64,000 nucleotides of DNA from RGIG4608 sp964413365 (lineage in GTDB: Bacteria > Bacillota > Clostridia > Oscillospirales > CAG-272). Position 1 is the first letter of the stretch; each line of letters begins with the position of its first letter. Below the pieces are notes generated by a model. That model ran no database searches and had not been told where the DNA came from. It worked only from the letters and a program-made list of their open reading frames with translations. Shown piece after piece: positions 33,862 to 43,651 of the stretch. Made by a program: the position numbers and the translations under genes. The stretch is from assembly GCA_964413365.1 (NCBI GenBank), contig CAYPRM010000001.1, positions 13,433-77,432 of the forward strand. The letters are read 5' to 3'.

Positions 33862-34959
33862 ATGAAAGTTGTATTGCAAAATCTAACGAAGATCTTCCCT
33901 AACCGCGACAAGAAAAAGGTTAATGAAGACGTAGTAGCGGTAAACAACTTCACGTTCGAGATCCCCGACGGTAAGCTCATTGGCTTGCTCGGCCCCTCGG
34001 GCTGTGGAAAGAGTACCACGCTCTACATGATCAGCGGCTTGCAGAAGCCCACCTCCGGTCAGATCTTCTTCGGCGACGAGGACGTTACCGAGCTTCCGAC
34101 CGAGAAGCGCGGCGTAGGCTTGGTGTTCCAGAACTACGCGCTTTATCCTCACATGACAGTAAAGCAGAACATCCTCTTCCCCCTTCAGAATCTCAAGGGT
34201 GCAGATAAGCTCTCGAAGGATGTTATGCTCGAGCGTGCATACGAGGCTGCAAAACTTGTTCAGATCGACGAGCTTATGGACAGAAAGCCCAACGAGCTCT
34301 CCGGTGGTCAGCAGCAGCGTGTTGCTATCGCGCGCGCACTCGTAAAGATGCCCCGCGTGCTTCTTCTTGACGAGCCCCTTTCCAACCTCGACGCACGTCT
34401 GAGACTTCAGACTCGTGAGGAGATCAAGAGGATCCAGATGGAGACAGGCATTACGACCATATTCGTAACGCACGACCAAGAGGAGGCTATGAGCATCTCC
34501 GACTTCATCGTTGTTATGAAGCTCGGCGTAGTACAGCAGGTAGGTAAGCCCCAGGATGTCTATGACGATCCCGCTAACCTCTTTGTTGCAAAGTTCCTCG
34601 GCACTCCCCCCATCAACGTATTCAACGGTCAGGTAGTCGGCGGTAAGCTTTGCATTGGCGACACACCCGTCCTTGACGTTCCCGGTGTGGCAGATCAGCC
34701 CGTTACAGTCGGCATCCGCCCCGAGGGATTCATTCTTGACGATAACGGTCCTCTCGCTCTCAACCTCTCCAATGTCGAGGTCATGGGACGCGATGTGAGC
34801 ATCGTTTCCACTCATCCCGATTCTCAGAATCCTATCATCAGATCCATAGTCAACTCCGACGCTAAGATAAATCGTGAGGCAGAGGTCATCCGCTTCTCGC
34901 TCAAGCCCCATAAGGTATTCATCTTCAATACTGAGACTGAAGAAAGAATAGAATTTTAA
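33862..34959 (+). CDS. ABC transporter ATP-binding protein, MsmK/UgpC/MalK type
   Basis: 365 residues. Walker A GPSGCGKST, signature LSGGQQQR, Walker B VLLLDEPLSNLDARLR and the H-loop TIFVTHDQEEAMS are intact, and a C-terminal OB-fold regulatory domain (about residues 240-365) marks the carbohydrate importer subtype. It energises the two permeases encoded directly downstream (11 and 18 bases apart). It is placed first in the operon, whereas many Firmicutes share a distant MsmX; here the ATPase is local. Confidence 0.95.
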   Translation: MKVVLQNLTKIFPNRDKKKVNEDVVAVNNFTFEIPDGKLIGLLGPSGCGKSTTLYMISGLQKPTSGQIFFGDEDVTELPTEKRGVGLVFQNYALYPHMTVKQNILFPLQNLKGADKLSKDVMLERAYEAAKLVQIDELMDRKPNELSGGQQQRVAIARALVKMPRVLLLDEPLSNLDARLRLQTREEIKRIQMETGITTIFVTHDQEEAMSISDFIVVMKLGVVQQVGKPQDVYDDPANLFVAKFLGTPPINVFNGQVVGGKLCIGDTPVLDVPGVADQPVTVGIRPEGFILDDNGPLALNLSNVEVMGRDVSIVSTHPDSQNPIIRSIVNSDAKINREAEVIRFSLKPHKVFIFNTETEERIEF

Positions 34960-34970
34960 GGAGATTTATT

Positions 34971-35918
34971 ATGGTAGATAGCAAACAACAATGGAAAGCG
35001 TGGCTGTACCTTGCTCCTGCACTGATCCTGTTGCTTATTTTCACGGTCTGGCCCATCATCAATACAGTGCTGATGGCATTCCAGGAAAACTACAACGCTC
35101 TTGGAGCATTGACGGGCACGAAATACAATTGGGGTATAGGCAATTTCCGGACTGTTCTTGGTGATGCTTCCTTCTGGAACGCTCTTAAGAATACGCTCCT
35201 GCTCTGCATCCCCACAGTCCTTCTGTCGACATTCCTTGCTCTCGTTATCTCCGTGTGCCTTAACGCGATCAAGCCCCTTCAGAAGGTCCTTCAGACCATA
35301 TTCTTCATCCCCTACGTAACAAACTCCATCGCAATAGGAATGGTCTTCGCTACGATGTTCGGTATGATCGGTAAATTCGGAATGAAAGTTCCCTATATCG
35401 AGTCCTACGGAATCATAAACAATATTCTTATGGCTATCGGCGGTGAGGACGCTTGGATAAACTGGACCAGCCCCGGCTCCACATACACGAGCAACATAAT
35501 AGTTATGATCATCTACATAGTATGGAATGCTCTCCCCTTCAAGATCCTCATTCTTCTTGGCGGTCTCCAGAGCGTTAATAAGCAGTACTACGAGGCAGCG
35601 CGCGTTGACGGAACCTCGAAGGTAAGGACCTTCACAAGGATCACCGTACCGCTTCTCTCTCCGATGATCACATACGTCGTCATAACAGGCTTTATCGGCG
35701 GCTTCAAGGAATATACGAGCATCGTCGGTATATTCGGTGAGGGCATGGGTCCCATCGGTGCCTCGGGACGACTAAACACTATGGTAGGTCTTATTTACGA
35801 CTCACTTGAGGGAATGGATACGGGTATGGCGTCAGCCTCCGCTCTTATCCTCTTCGTTATAATCTTTATTGTAACTATGATAAACCTCAAGGTATCGAAT
35901 AAGACAACGCATTATTAA
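34971..35918 (+). CDS. Carbohydrate ABC transporter permease, MalF/UgpA type
   Basis: 315 residues with about six membrane segments (first at residues 10-32). The cytoplasmic coupling motif EAARVDGTSKVRTFTRITVPLL (the EAA loop) is near residues 205-225. N-terminal AWLYLAPALILLLIFTVWPI is typical. It pairs with the MalG-type permease 18 bases downstream. Confidence 0.95.
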   Translation: MVDSKQQWKAWLYLAPALILLLIFTVWPIINTVLMAFQENYNALGALTGTKYNWGIGNFRTVLGDASFWNALKNTLLLCIPTVLLSTFLALVISVCLNAIKPLQKVLQTIFFIPYVTNSIAIGMVFATMFGMIGKFGMKVPYIESYGIINNILMAIGGEDAWINWTSPGSTYTSNIIVMIIYIVWNALPFKILILLGGLQSVNKQYYEAARVDGTSKVRTFTRITVPLLSPMITYVVITGFIGGFKEYTSIVGIFGEGMGPIGASGRLNTMVGLIYDSLEGMDTGMASASALILFVIIFIVTMINLKVSNKTTHY

Positions 35919-35936
35919 TTAAAGGAGGTAGTAAAA

Positions 35937-36884
35937 ATGTCTGAAAGCAATATCAACACCTCCACATCCCTTCATTTGATGAAGGAAAAGGACATGAAGG
36001 AGGTAACGAGAACCGCCAAAATAATGAAGGTCCTCGGTTACATCGCGATCTACGCATTCCTCTTCTTCATGGCACTTGTAGTTCTTTTCCCCTTCTATTG
36101 GATGCTTATCTCCTCTGTCAAGGATTACGATGAGTACGTCCGTACCATCCCCACTCTCTGGCCCGAGACCTTCCATTGGGAAAACTACATCACCGCTATC
36201 GAGCAGGCAAACCTCACTCGAGTATTTATGAATACGATCTACGTAGGTATTGTATCTACGGTGCTCTCGCTCGTAATTACAGTTCTCTGCGCCTTCGCAT
36301 TTGCAAGGCTTGAGTTCAAGGGTAAGAACGCCCTCTTCGCAGCTCTCCTTGGAACGATGATGATCCCCGGTGAGCTCTTCACGATCACTAACTACCAGAC
36401 GGTCGTGGCATTTGACTGGATAAATATGGACAAATACGGATTTACGATGCTCATCGTACCATTCCTTGTAAGTGTATTCTATATCTATCTCTTGAGGCAA
36501 AACTTCCTTCAAATACCAAATGAGCTGTACCTTGCGGCTAAGGTCGACGGCACGTCGGATATCAAGTACCTCTGGAAGGTAATGATACCCCTCGCACTCC
36601 CGACGCTCATCTCCATCACCATCCTTAAGATGATGGGCTCGTGGAACACCTACGTGTGGCCCAACCTCGTCGTTACAGGTAAATACAGAGAGGACAACGC
36701 GTACCTGCTCGTAACGAACGCTATCCGTGGCGCAAGCTACATAGTCGGAACCGATACGAGCAAGACCAACTACCCCGTACAGATGGCGGCGGTCGCAATG
36801 ATCTCTCTTCCCCTCTTCCTCGTATACCTCTTCCTTCGTAAGTACATTATGAAGGGCGTATCGAGAAGCGGTATCAAGGGTTAA
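35937..36884 (+). CDS. Carbohydrate ABC transporter permease, MalG/UgpE type
   Basis: 315 residues, about six membrane segments, first near residues 36-58 after a longer cytosolic N terminus. The EAA coupling loop reads LAAKVDGTSDIKYLWKVMIPLALP and the C terminus RKYIMKGVSRSGIKG is typical of the MalG side. AAAGGAGG lies in front of the ATG. Confidence 0.95.
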   Translation: MSESNINTSTSLHLMKEKDMKEVTRTAKIMKVLGYIAIYAFLFFMALVVLFPFYWMLISSVKDYDEYVRTIPTLWPETFHWENYITAIEQANLTRVFMNTIYVGIVSTVLSLVITVLCAFAFARLEFKGKNALFAALLGTMMIPGELFTITNYQTVVAFDWINMDKYGFTMLIVPFLVSVFYIYLLRQNFLQIPNELYLAAKVDGTSDIKYLWKVMIPLALPTLISITILKMMGSWNTYVWPNLVVTGKYREDNAYLLVTNAIRGASYIVGTDTSKTNYPVQMAAVAMISLPLFLVYLFLRKYIMKGVSRSGIKG

Positions 36885-36959
36885 TACCCACATTAAGGTT
36901 ATATCCCTAACGGGTTATAATAAATATAAATCTTAAATTAAGAAAGGATGCGCAACCAA

Positions 36960-38384
36960 ATGAAAAGATTTATTTCCCTCTTCCTTGTTATCGTGATGGT
37001 GGTAGCTTGCCTTACGGCTTGCCCCGAGTCCACTCCCGATGAAGGAGAAGCTATCGACGCTTACATCAGTGAGCAGTTTGCAAACGCGATAGCTGAGTGC
37101 GAGCGCAAGTATCCCAGTGGCTCCTCTGCAGGTGCTACTGAAGATTCATTCGTGCTTGCAGACGGCGAGACCTACGATGGCTCAGCAGTTGAGATCGAGT
37201 TCTCGCACACTATGGGACAGAGCCTTCGTGACGTTCTCGATGCTTACATCGTAGAATTCAACAAGATCTACCCCAACATCAAGATCACACACACCCAGGT
37301 AGGCGGATATGACGATGTCCGTGACACAGTTTCCAAGCAGATCCTTGCAGGAACACAGCCCAACATCGCTTACTGCTACCCCGACCACGTTGCTCTTTAC
37401 AACCTTGCTAATGCTGTTGTAACTCTTGATCAGTTCATCAACAGCCCCGAGCTTGGTCTTACCCAGGAGCAGATCGACGACTTTATCCCCGCTTACTACG
37501 AGGAAGGCAGATCCTACGGCGACGGCAAGATGTATACTCTTCCCCTCTCCAAGTCTACCGAGGTCCTTTACTACAACAAGACATTCTTTGATAATAACGG
37601 TCTCTCCGTTCCCACGACATGGGACGAGATGGAGGCTCTCTGCCAGAGAATCCTTGAGATCGACACCACTCCCCAGAACATTCCTCTCGGATATGACTCT
37701 GAGAGCAACTGGTTCATCACCATGTGCGAGCAGTACGGCTCTCCCTACACCTCCGCAACAGGCACGAAGTATCTCTTCAACAATGAGACGAACAGAAACT
37801 TCGTTAAGAGATTTGCAGAGTGGTACTACAACGGATACGTAACCACACAGGAGATCTTCGGTGCGTACACATCCGGACTCTTCATCGAGACCGATACGTC
37901 CAAGGCTCACTCCTATATGTGCATCGGTTCCTCCGCAGGTGCTTCTCACCAGATCCCCACCGGAGAGAACGCTTTTGAGGTAGGCATCGCTCCTATTCCT
38001 CAGGTAGATCCCTCCAAGCCCAAGGCTATATCTCAGGGTCCCTCTCTTGTTATCCTTAACAACGATAACAGACAGGAGGTCATCGCTTCTTGGCTCTTCG
38101 TTAAGTTCCTTACGACAAACATAGAGTTCCAGGCTGAGTTCTCCATTGCTTCCGGTTACATTCCCGTACTCCAGTCCGTAATGGAAAACGAGATCTATAA
38201 GAGCGAATTCATCGACAAGGCTGACGGCTGGAAGAACCTCACCGCTCTTGCAGTTAAGGTTGGTCTTGAGCAGAAGGATTCTTACTATGTATCTCCCGCA
38301 TTCACAGGCTCGTCCGTAGCTCGTGATGAGGTAGGTAAGATCATTCAGAACGTTCTTGTTAACTACGGTAGTCACCTTAACTAA
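36960..38384 (+). CDS. Extracellular solute-binding lipoprotein of the ABC importer
   Basis: 474 residues from the ATG at 36960, which has AAAGG upstream; an ATG 12 bases earlier sits on top of the RBS. The lipobox is LTAC with the Cys near residue 21. The mature part is a family 1 sugar-binding protein: VEIEFSHTMGQSL near the N terminus, the GGYDDVRDTVSKQI and YYNKTFFDNNGLSVPTTWDEM blocks, and the C-terminal KTDGWKNLT-like region. The ligand is not evident. It completes the importer with the three genes upstream. Confidence 0.94.
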   Translation: MKRFISLFLVIVMVVACLTACPESTPDEGEAIDAYISEQFANAIAECERKYPSGSSAGATEDSFVLADGETYDGSAVEIEFSHTMGQSLRDVLDAYIVEFNKIYPNIKITHTQVGGYDDVRDTVSKQILAGTQPNIAYCYPDHVALYNLANAVVTLDQFINSPELGLTQEQIDDFIPAYYEEGRSYGDGKMYTLPLSKSTEVLYYNKTFFDNNGLSVPTTWDEMEALCQRILEIDTTPQNIPLGYDSESNWFITMCEQYGSPYTSATGTKYLFNNETNRNFVKRFAEWYYNGYVTTQEIFGAYTSGLFIETDTSKAHSYMCIGSSAGASHQIPTGENAFEVGIAPIPQVDPSKPKAISQGPSLVILNNDNRQEVIASWLFVKFLTTNIEFQAEFSIASGYIPVLQSVMENEIYKSEFIDKADGWKNLTALAVKVGLEQKDSYYVSPAFTGSSVARDEVGKIIQNVLVNYGSHLN

Positions 38385-38414
38385 GCATTTTAACGAGAAA
38401 AATCAACTAAAATT

Positions 38415-39830
38415 ATGAAAGCAAGTTTTAGAATATTAACCGTCGTTCTCCTCGTTGCGATAGTTCTCGCGACATTCTCGGGATGCCCTAATCCCGATTC
38501 GAGCACTACCACGACTACAACAACGACACGACCCACCACTACAAAGAAGCCTACCACTTCCTCTACCACAGCCTCAGCGACGAAGCCCGATCCCGATGAC
38601 TTCATCGACTTTGCAGGTCAGGTAAAGCTGGATCTCAATTCTGATAGGCTCAGAGAAGAGGTAACGGTCCATCAGTTCGTTGACGGAGACACGACACACT
38701 TTAATGTTCCTAAGACGATCGCGGCATCGGGCGTGTTGAAGGCGAGATATCTTGCCGTCAACACCCCCGAATCCACGGGCACTATCGAGGAGTGGGGCAA
38801 GGCTGCCTCCAATTACACGAGATCCAAGCTCGAGGCTGCTACATCTATTATTATAGAGAGCGACACCGACACATGGAATCTCGACTCCACGGGCAAGAGA
38901 CATCTTGTTTGGGTTTGGTATAAGACTGCGGATATGACTGAATACCGCAACCTCAATATCGAGCTTCTTCAGGAGGGACTTGCGATAGCGTCCAATTCTG
39001 CGCAGAATTCCTACGGAACATACTGCACAGATGCGATCGATCAGGCGCGTGCTTATGCGCTCTACGTTTATTCAAACGATAAGGATCCCGACTACTACTA
39101 CGGCGAGGCTATTCAGCTCACGCTCAAGGAGGTCGCCACCAATCCTCAGAAGTATCTCGGCAAGACCGTTGCTTTCGAAGGACTTGTTACCAAGGACGAC
39201 GGCAGCAGCATCTTCCTCGAGGAATTTGACGAGGAAACGGGCATGTACCTCGGCGTTACCTGCTTCAAGGGCTACTCCCTTCCCGGTAAGGGACAGGAGA
39301 TCATCACCCCCGGTAACCGCGTGAGAATAGTCGGCTCTGTTCAGTACTACGAGGCAGGCGATATCTATCAGATCTCCGACCTCAGCTACAGAGTTATGAG
39401 GCCGAGCGATCCCGATAACCTTCAGCTTATAAGCACAGGACACACCCCCGCATTTACACTCACAGACGCTGATACCTTCCTTAACACTAAGGTCTCCGTA
39501 ACCATCAAGGGCGACGAGGACAATGAAACCGTCGAGGAATGGGACTATGCAAGGCTTGCCCTTAATACGTCCATTGAGATGAAGAATCTCAAGGTTACAA
39601 GCGTTTATACTACCAATAACGGCGGCGACAATGATGGCGCTATGACGCTCACCTGCACCGTCGACGGACATACGATCACAGTAAGGACAGTAGTCCTTCT
39701 TAAAGACGGCGTCCGCATCACCGAGGATTACTTTAAGGGTAAAACTATTGACGTTAAGGGAATCGTAGAGTCCTATAACGGCAAATACCAGATAAAGCTC
39801 CTCACACTCAACGACGTAGTCGTCAAATAA
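38415..39830 (+). CDS. Thermonuclease (SNase-like) lipoprotein with C-terminal OB-fold domains
   Basis: 471 residues. Lipobox FSGC (Cys about residue 24), a Thr-rich linker (about 28-55), then a staphylococcal nuclease domain (about 75-220): VDGDTTHF, ARYLAVNTPES (Arg and Glu of the active site), KRHLVWVWY (second Arg) and NIELLQEGLA. All three catalytic residues are thus present. Two further domains (about 235-330 and 350-471) look like OB folds of the kind found with secreted nucleases (VAFEGLVTKDDGSSIFLEEF, IDVKGIVESYNGKYQIKL). It would cleave extracellular DNA or RNA at the cell surface. It directly follows the sugar ABC importer genes. Confidence 0.88.
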   Translation: MKASFRILTVVLLVAIVLATFSGCPNPDSSTTTTTTTTRPTTTKKPTTSSTTASATKPDPDDFIDFAGQVKLDLNSDRLREEVTVHQFVDGDTTHFNVPKTIAASGVLKARYLAVNTPESTGTIEEWGKAASNYTRSKLEAATSIIIESDTDTWNLDSTGKRHLVWVWYKTADMTEYRNLNIELLQEGLAIASNSAQNSYGTYCTDAIDQARAYALYVYSNDKDPDYYYGEAIQLTLKEVATNPQKYLGKTVAFEGLVTKDDGSSIFLEEFDEETGMYLGVTCFKGYSLPGKGQEIITPGNRVRIVGSVQYYEAGDIYQISDLSYRVMRPSDPDNLQLISTGHTPAFTLTDADTFLNTKVSVTIKGDEDNETVEEWDYARLALNTSIEMKNLKVTSVYTTNNGGDNDGAMTLTCTVDGHTITVRTVVLLKDGVRITEDYFKGKTIDVKGIVESYNGKYQIKLLTLNDVVVK

Positions 39831-39867
39831 TTTCAAAATAACAAAATAATATTTATAAGGAGTTATT

Positions 39868-42829
39868 ATGAAAAAAGTATTAAGTCTCGTACTTATCGTC
39901 ATCATGTGCCTCTTCACCCTTACGTCCTGCGATATGTTTGACGTAAAGGCTTGGATCGGCACTAATATGCCTTGGGTTGGCACGATCATTCCCGGTCTCA
40001 CACCCGACCAGCCTGATCAGCCCGAGCCCGATCAGCCCACCACCCCCGCTACTGTAGCTGAGAACGCAAGAGATTATCTTGAGTCCATCTACATTAACTT
40101 CCTTGACAACAATAAGACACCCGCTGACTTCGAGCTTATCAGCTCCTTCAAGTTCAACGGTGCTACCGCTACTGTTGCATGGACAACCAACAACGAGTCC
40201 ATCACCTTCGTTCCCAAGGCGGGCAAGGAGGACACAATCGTTATCGCAACTCTCCCCGCAAGAGGTGAGGCAGATGTTGAGTACGTTCTCACAGGTACAG
40301 TTACCGCTGCTGACGGCTCCACAGCAACTCTCTCCTACACTCTCGTAATTCCTCAGATGGCTATCAACACATACGCTGAGTATGCTGCTGCAGCTAACGG
40401 TGATCTTATCACAGTTGAGGGTATCGTTACAGGTATCACAAAGAAGAGCGACGGCTGGTCCGCTAATAACCTCTTCCTTCAGGATGCTGACGGCGGTTAC
40501 TACGTATACAACCTCGCTGACGACCAGCTTAACGGCGTTGAGGTCGGCATGAAGGTTCGCGTAAGCGGAAGCAAGGACAACTACAACGGAACATACGAGG
40601 TAGTAAGCGCAAGCGTTTCTATCGTTGATTCCAATAAGGCTCCCGTAACTCCTGCAGACTACACCGAGCTTCTTAAGAACGCTGAAGGCCTTGAGGCTGA
40701 GGAACTCGTTGGTAAGCAGGCATTCCTCGTAACCATTAAGGGCGTTACCATCCTTGAGGCTGGTGACAACGGTTACTACTACTTCCAGATCGGAGAGCAC
40801 AAGGTATATCTTAGAATATCCTCCTCCAACAACCCCTGCACAAGCGCAGATACAGACGCAATCAAGGCTGCACACGCTGCAAACTTTGGTAACACAGGTG
40901 ATGTAACTGGTCTTGTATCCATTTACAGCAATAAGTTCTATCTCACTCCCGTTTCCGGCGATGCTTTCAACAACTTCACAGTAGTTGAAAAGACCGACGC
41001 TGAGAAGGTTGCATACGAGAAAGAAAACCTTTCCATAAAGACATCCTACAGCAATGCCGGCGAGTATACCCTTCCCCTTGTAGGCGCTAACTACACTGAC
41101 GTTGTAGTAAGCTGGGTATCCGGAAGCGAGATCATCGTTATCGGTGAGAACGGTGCTATTACCGTAACTCTTCCCGATGAAAATACAAACGTAACTCTTA
41201 CAGCTACATTCAAACTTGGCGACGTGACCGAGACCAAGCAGTACACGGTTTCTGTTGCAGCTAAGCCCAAGGTTGCATTCAATATCGTTGATACCCCCGT
41301 AGTCGGCAATGAGTATTACTTCATGGTCGAGCAGGGCAACCTTGACAATAAGAAGCTCTTCGCTCTCGGCGAGATGAACGGCAACTTCATGAAGACTGTT
41401 GAGGACTACACCACCGCTCTTAAGGTAAAGGTTCTCCAGGCAGAGGGTGGCTACTATCTCCAGATCGGTGAGAAGTACATTGGTATTTCTTCTTACACAA
41501 ATTCTAGCAACAAAACATCCTACAAGATCACTCTTGACGATGCTGCAACCACCGTATTCGCATGGAACACAGAGCACAAGACCTTCACAACCCAAATTGG
41601 GAATGTAGATCTCTACATTGGTGCTTACAACTCATATGAAACTTTCAGTGCAAGCAACATCAGCTACATCGGCACAAGCTTCCCCGCACACCTTGTAACT
41701 GTTGGCGCAGCTGCAGTTATTGATGACGGTGACTACACGATCTCCGCAGGCGGCATTCACTTGGGTGCTCTCGCTGAGGATAAGACCTACGGCTACCTTC
41801 CCAAGGCAGATGTCGGTGCAGCTTTCACGATCAAGAATGTTGACGGTGGCATTACAATTCAGGATTCCTACGGACGTTATCTCTACATGTCCGGAAGTTA
41901 CAATAGCTTCCAGCTTGGCAATACCGCTCCCGAGGACGGCTCTCATGTTTGGAAGGTTACAGTTAACGCCGACGGAACATACACATTTGTAAACTCCGTA
42001 ACCGAAAAGATCATAGGCTATAGCACTGGCTTCAACTCCGCCGGTGCTTATGCAGAGGCTGGAACGAACGTTGTTGCTCTTACACTTGCAGCTTATGTTG
42101 CTCCCTCCGATCCTGATCCCGATCCTGATCCTACTCCCGATCCCGATCCTACTCCCGATCCCGATCCTGATCCTACTCCCGATCCCGATCCCGATCCTAC
42201 TCCCGATCCCGATCCCGATCCTANNNNNNNNNNNNNNNNNNNNNNNNNNNNNNNNNNNNNNNNNNNNNNNNNNNNNNNNNNNNNNNNNNNNNNNNNNNNN
42301 NNNNNNNNNNNNNNNNNNNNNNNCCGATCCTACTCCCGATCCCGATCCCGATCCTACTCCCGATCCCGATCCCGATCCCGATCCTACTCCCGATCCTGAT
42401 CCCGATCCCGAGCCTGATACTCCTGCCATTTCTACGAAGTATGAAATGAGCACAATATTCACCACAACCATTACTAATACTACCGATGTAAAGTCTGCAG
42501 ACGGATTCGTTACTTTTAAACTTGTCAGCAATTCATTAGCAGGCAATGCATCTGGAGAGCTTCGTGTTTATGCAAATAAATCCGGTGTTATTGAATTCAG
42601 CAAGGCAATAACTTCTCTTACGATAAATGCACGTGGCAAGGATGGTGGTGCTTCCAATGTTACTGTATATGTTTCCAACGATGGTGTTACATACACAGAA
42701 GTATCTACCGTATCCTTTACAACTGCTTCTGATGCTAATTTCACTCTTGATGGATCTTATAAGTATGTGAAGATCGCAGCTTCTGGCAAACAGCTTCAGA
42801 TTTTATCCCTTACAGTAGTATACGAGTAA
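39868..42829 (+). CDS. Large multidomain lipoprotein with Asp-Pro-rich linker, split by an assembly gap
   Basis: Lipobox LTSC (Cys about residue 20). After a Pro-rich linker come an atrophied Ig-like domain (about 55-165), an OB-fold-like region (about 168-365, VEGIVTGITKKSDGWSANN and VRVSGSKDNYNGTYEV), a second Ig-like domain (about 370-465), two beta-rich repeats (about 470-745, KYIGISSYTNSSNK, GRYLYMSGSYNSFQLG) and the DPDPDPTP repeat. Past the 100-N gap the repeat goes on in another frame and leads into a beta-sandwich domain ending VVYE at 42829. The frame change is explained if the gap length is arbitrary. It may bind surface polymers or nucleic acids; role unknown. Confidence 0.7.
42109..42417 (+). 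repeat. Asp-Pro-Thr coding repeat interrupted by gap
   Basis: Tandem six-base units GATCCC/GATCCT with TACTCCC insertions in a roughly 24-base period encode (DP)nT. The same pattern lies on both sides of the N stretch, which explains the assembly break. Confidence 0.9.
42224..42323. other. Assembly gap (100 N) inside the Asp-Pro repeat
   Basis: Exactly 100 N, a common placeholder for unknown length; the frames on the two sides differ by one base. Confidence 0.95.
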
Positions 42830-42842
42830 TACACTACTCTCT

Positions 42843-42862
42843 CCCCCGCCTTCGGGCGGGGG
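42843..42862 (+). terminator. Terminator of the ABC importer/lipoprotein group
   Basis: CCCCCGCC, UUCG-type tetraloop, GGCGGGGG, then ACTTTTTA; 13 bases past the lipoprotein stop. Confidence 0.95.
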
Positions 42863-42880
42863 ACTTTTTATATTAAAAAA

Positions 42881-42900
42881 GCAGAGACACAAATCTCTGC
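42881..42900 (-). terminator. Terminator of the surE group
   Basis: GCAGAGA / TCTCTGC stem followed on the minus strand by TTTTTTAATAT. Confidence 0.85.
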
Positions 42901-42922
42901 TTTTAATTTTATTTAGCTATGC

Positions 42923-43651
42923 TTATTTTTTGAACATCTCGGTGAGGCGAGCGAACGCCGGGAGGTCGGTACGCTCCTTCGTCATCGGGGTTACCGAGAT
43001 ATAGCCCTCGGCAAATGCGATAGTATCGCGGTCCTTATCCTCGGGGTGGGAGTCGGGGATCGCGACGCCGTGCTGAATGTAAGTCGTTTCGTCGACCTGA
43101 TAGAAGGAATCCGAGAAGAAGGCATCGCCCTGCTTCGTTATCTTAATTCCCTTCACCGTCTCGGGGATATTGACGTTATACAGTCCTGCGTGGTCAAAAA
43201 GTGCGTTGTCGACGATGAAGCTATACGCCGCATCAAGATATTCCGCCGCACCCTCAAGGTTGTCCGTGGTGGTCGAAAATGCTATTCCGCGGTGGTTCTG
43301 ATGTGCCGCCTCGAATATTGCACCCATCGTTCCCGAATAAATGATATCTCCGCTCATATTGACGCCTCGATTTATGCCCGAGAGCACGAGATCGTACGTC
43401 CTTCCAAGCCCGACCGTGCCAAATCTGACGCAGTCGGCAGGTGTTGACGCCATGGAATACGCCTCGACGCCCTCAATGAGGTCGACACGCTTTATCTCGA
43501 TGGGATTCATAAAATCTATCGCGTGGCTCTTACCGCTCTGCTCGTGCTTGGGTGCGATCACCGTTACCTCTCCGTACTTCATCGCCCACTCGGCAAGGAG
43601 CTTTATTCCCTGCGCCTCTATTCCGTCATCGTTAACTATCAGAAATCTCAT
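42923..43651 (-). CDS. surE: 5'/3'-nucleotidase SurE
   Basis: 242 residues. The metal-binding Asp-Asp is in FLIVNDDGIEAQG (Asp8, Asp9), with STPADCVRFG and LSGINRGVNMSGDIIYSGTMGA further on, all typical. It removes phosphate from nucleoside 5'- and 3'-monophosphates. Its start overlaps the end of the DHH gene upstream by 4 bases (ATGA), so the three genes are probably one unit. Confidence 0.96.
   Translation of the reverse strand: MRFLIVNDDGIEAQGIKLLAEWAMKYGEVTVIAPKHEQSGKSHAIDFMNPIEIKRVDLIEGVEAYSMASTPADCVRFGTVGLGRTYDLVLSGINRGVNMSGDIIYSGTMGAIFEAAHQNHRGIAFSTTTDNLEGAAEYLDAAYSFIVDNALFDHAGLYNVNIPETVKGIKITKQGDAFFSDSFYQVDETTYIQHGVAIPDSHPEDKDRDTIAFAEGYISVTPMTKERTDLPAFARLTEMFKK

Noticed and set aside
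39880..41595. Open frame of 571 codons opposite the large lipoprotein
   Set aside because: Antisense shadow; the Cys/Val-rich translation has no domain, and the plus-strand lipoprotein has a lipobox, RBS and operon context.
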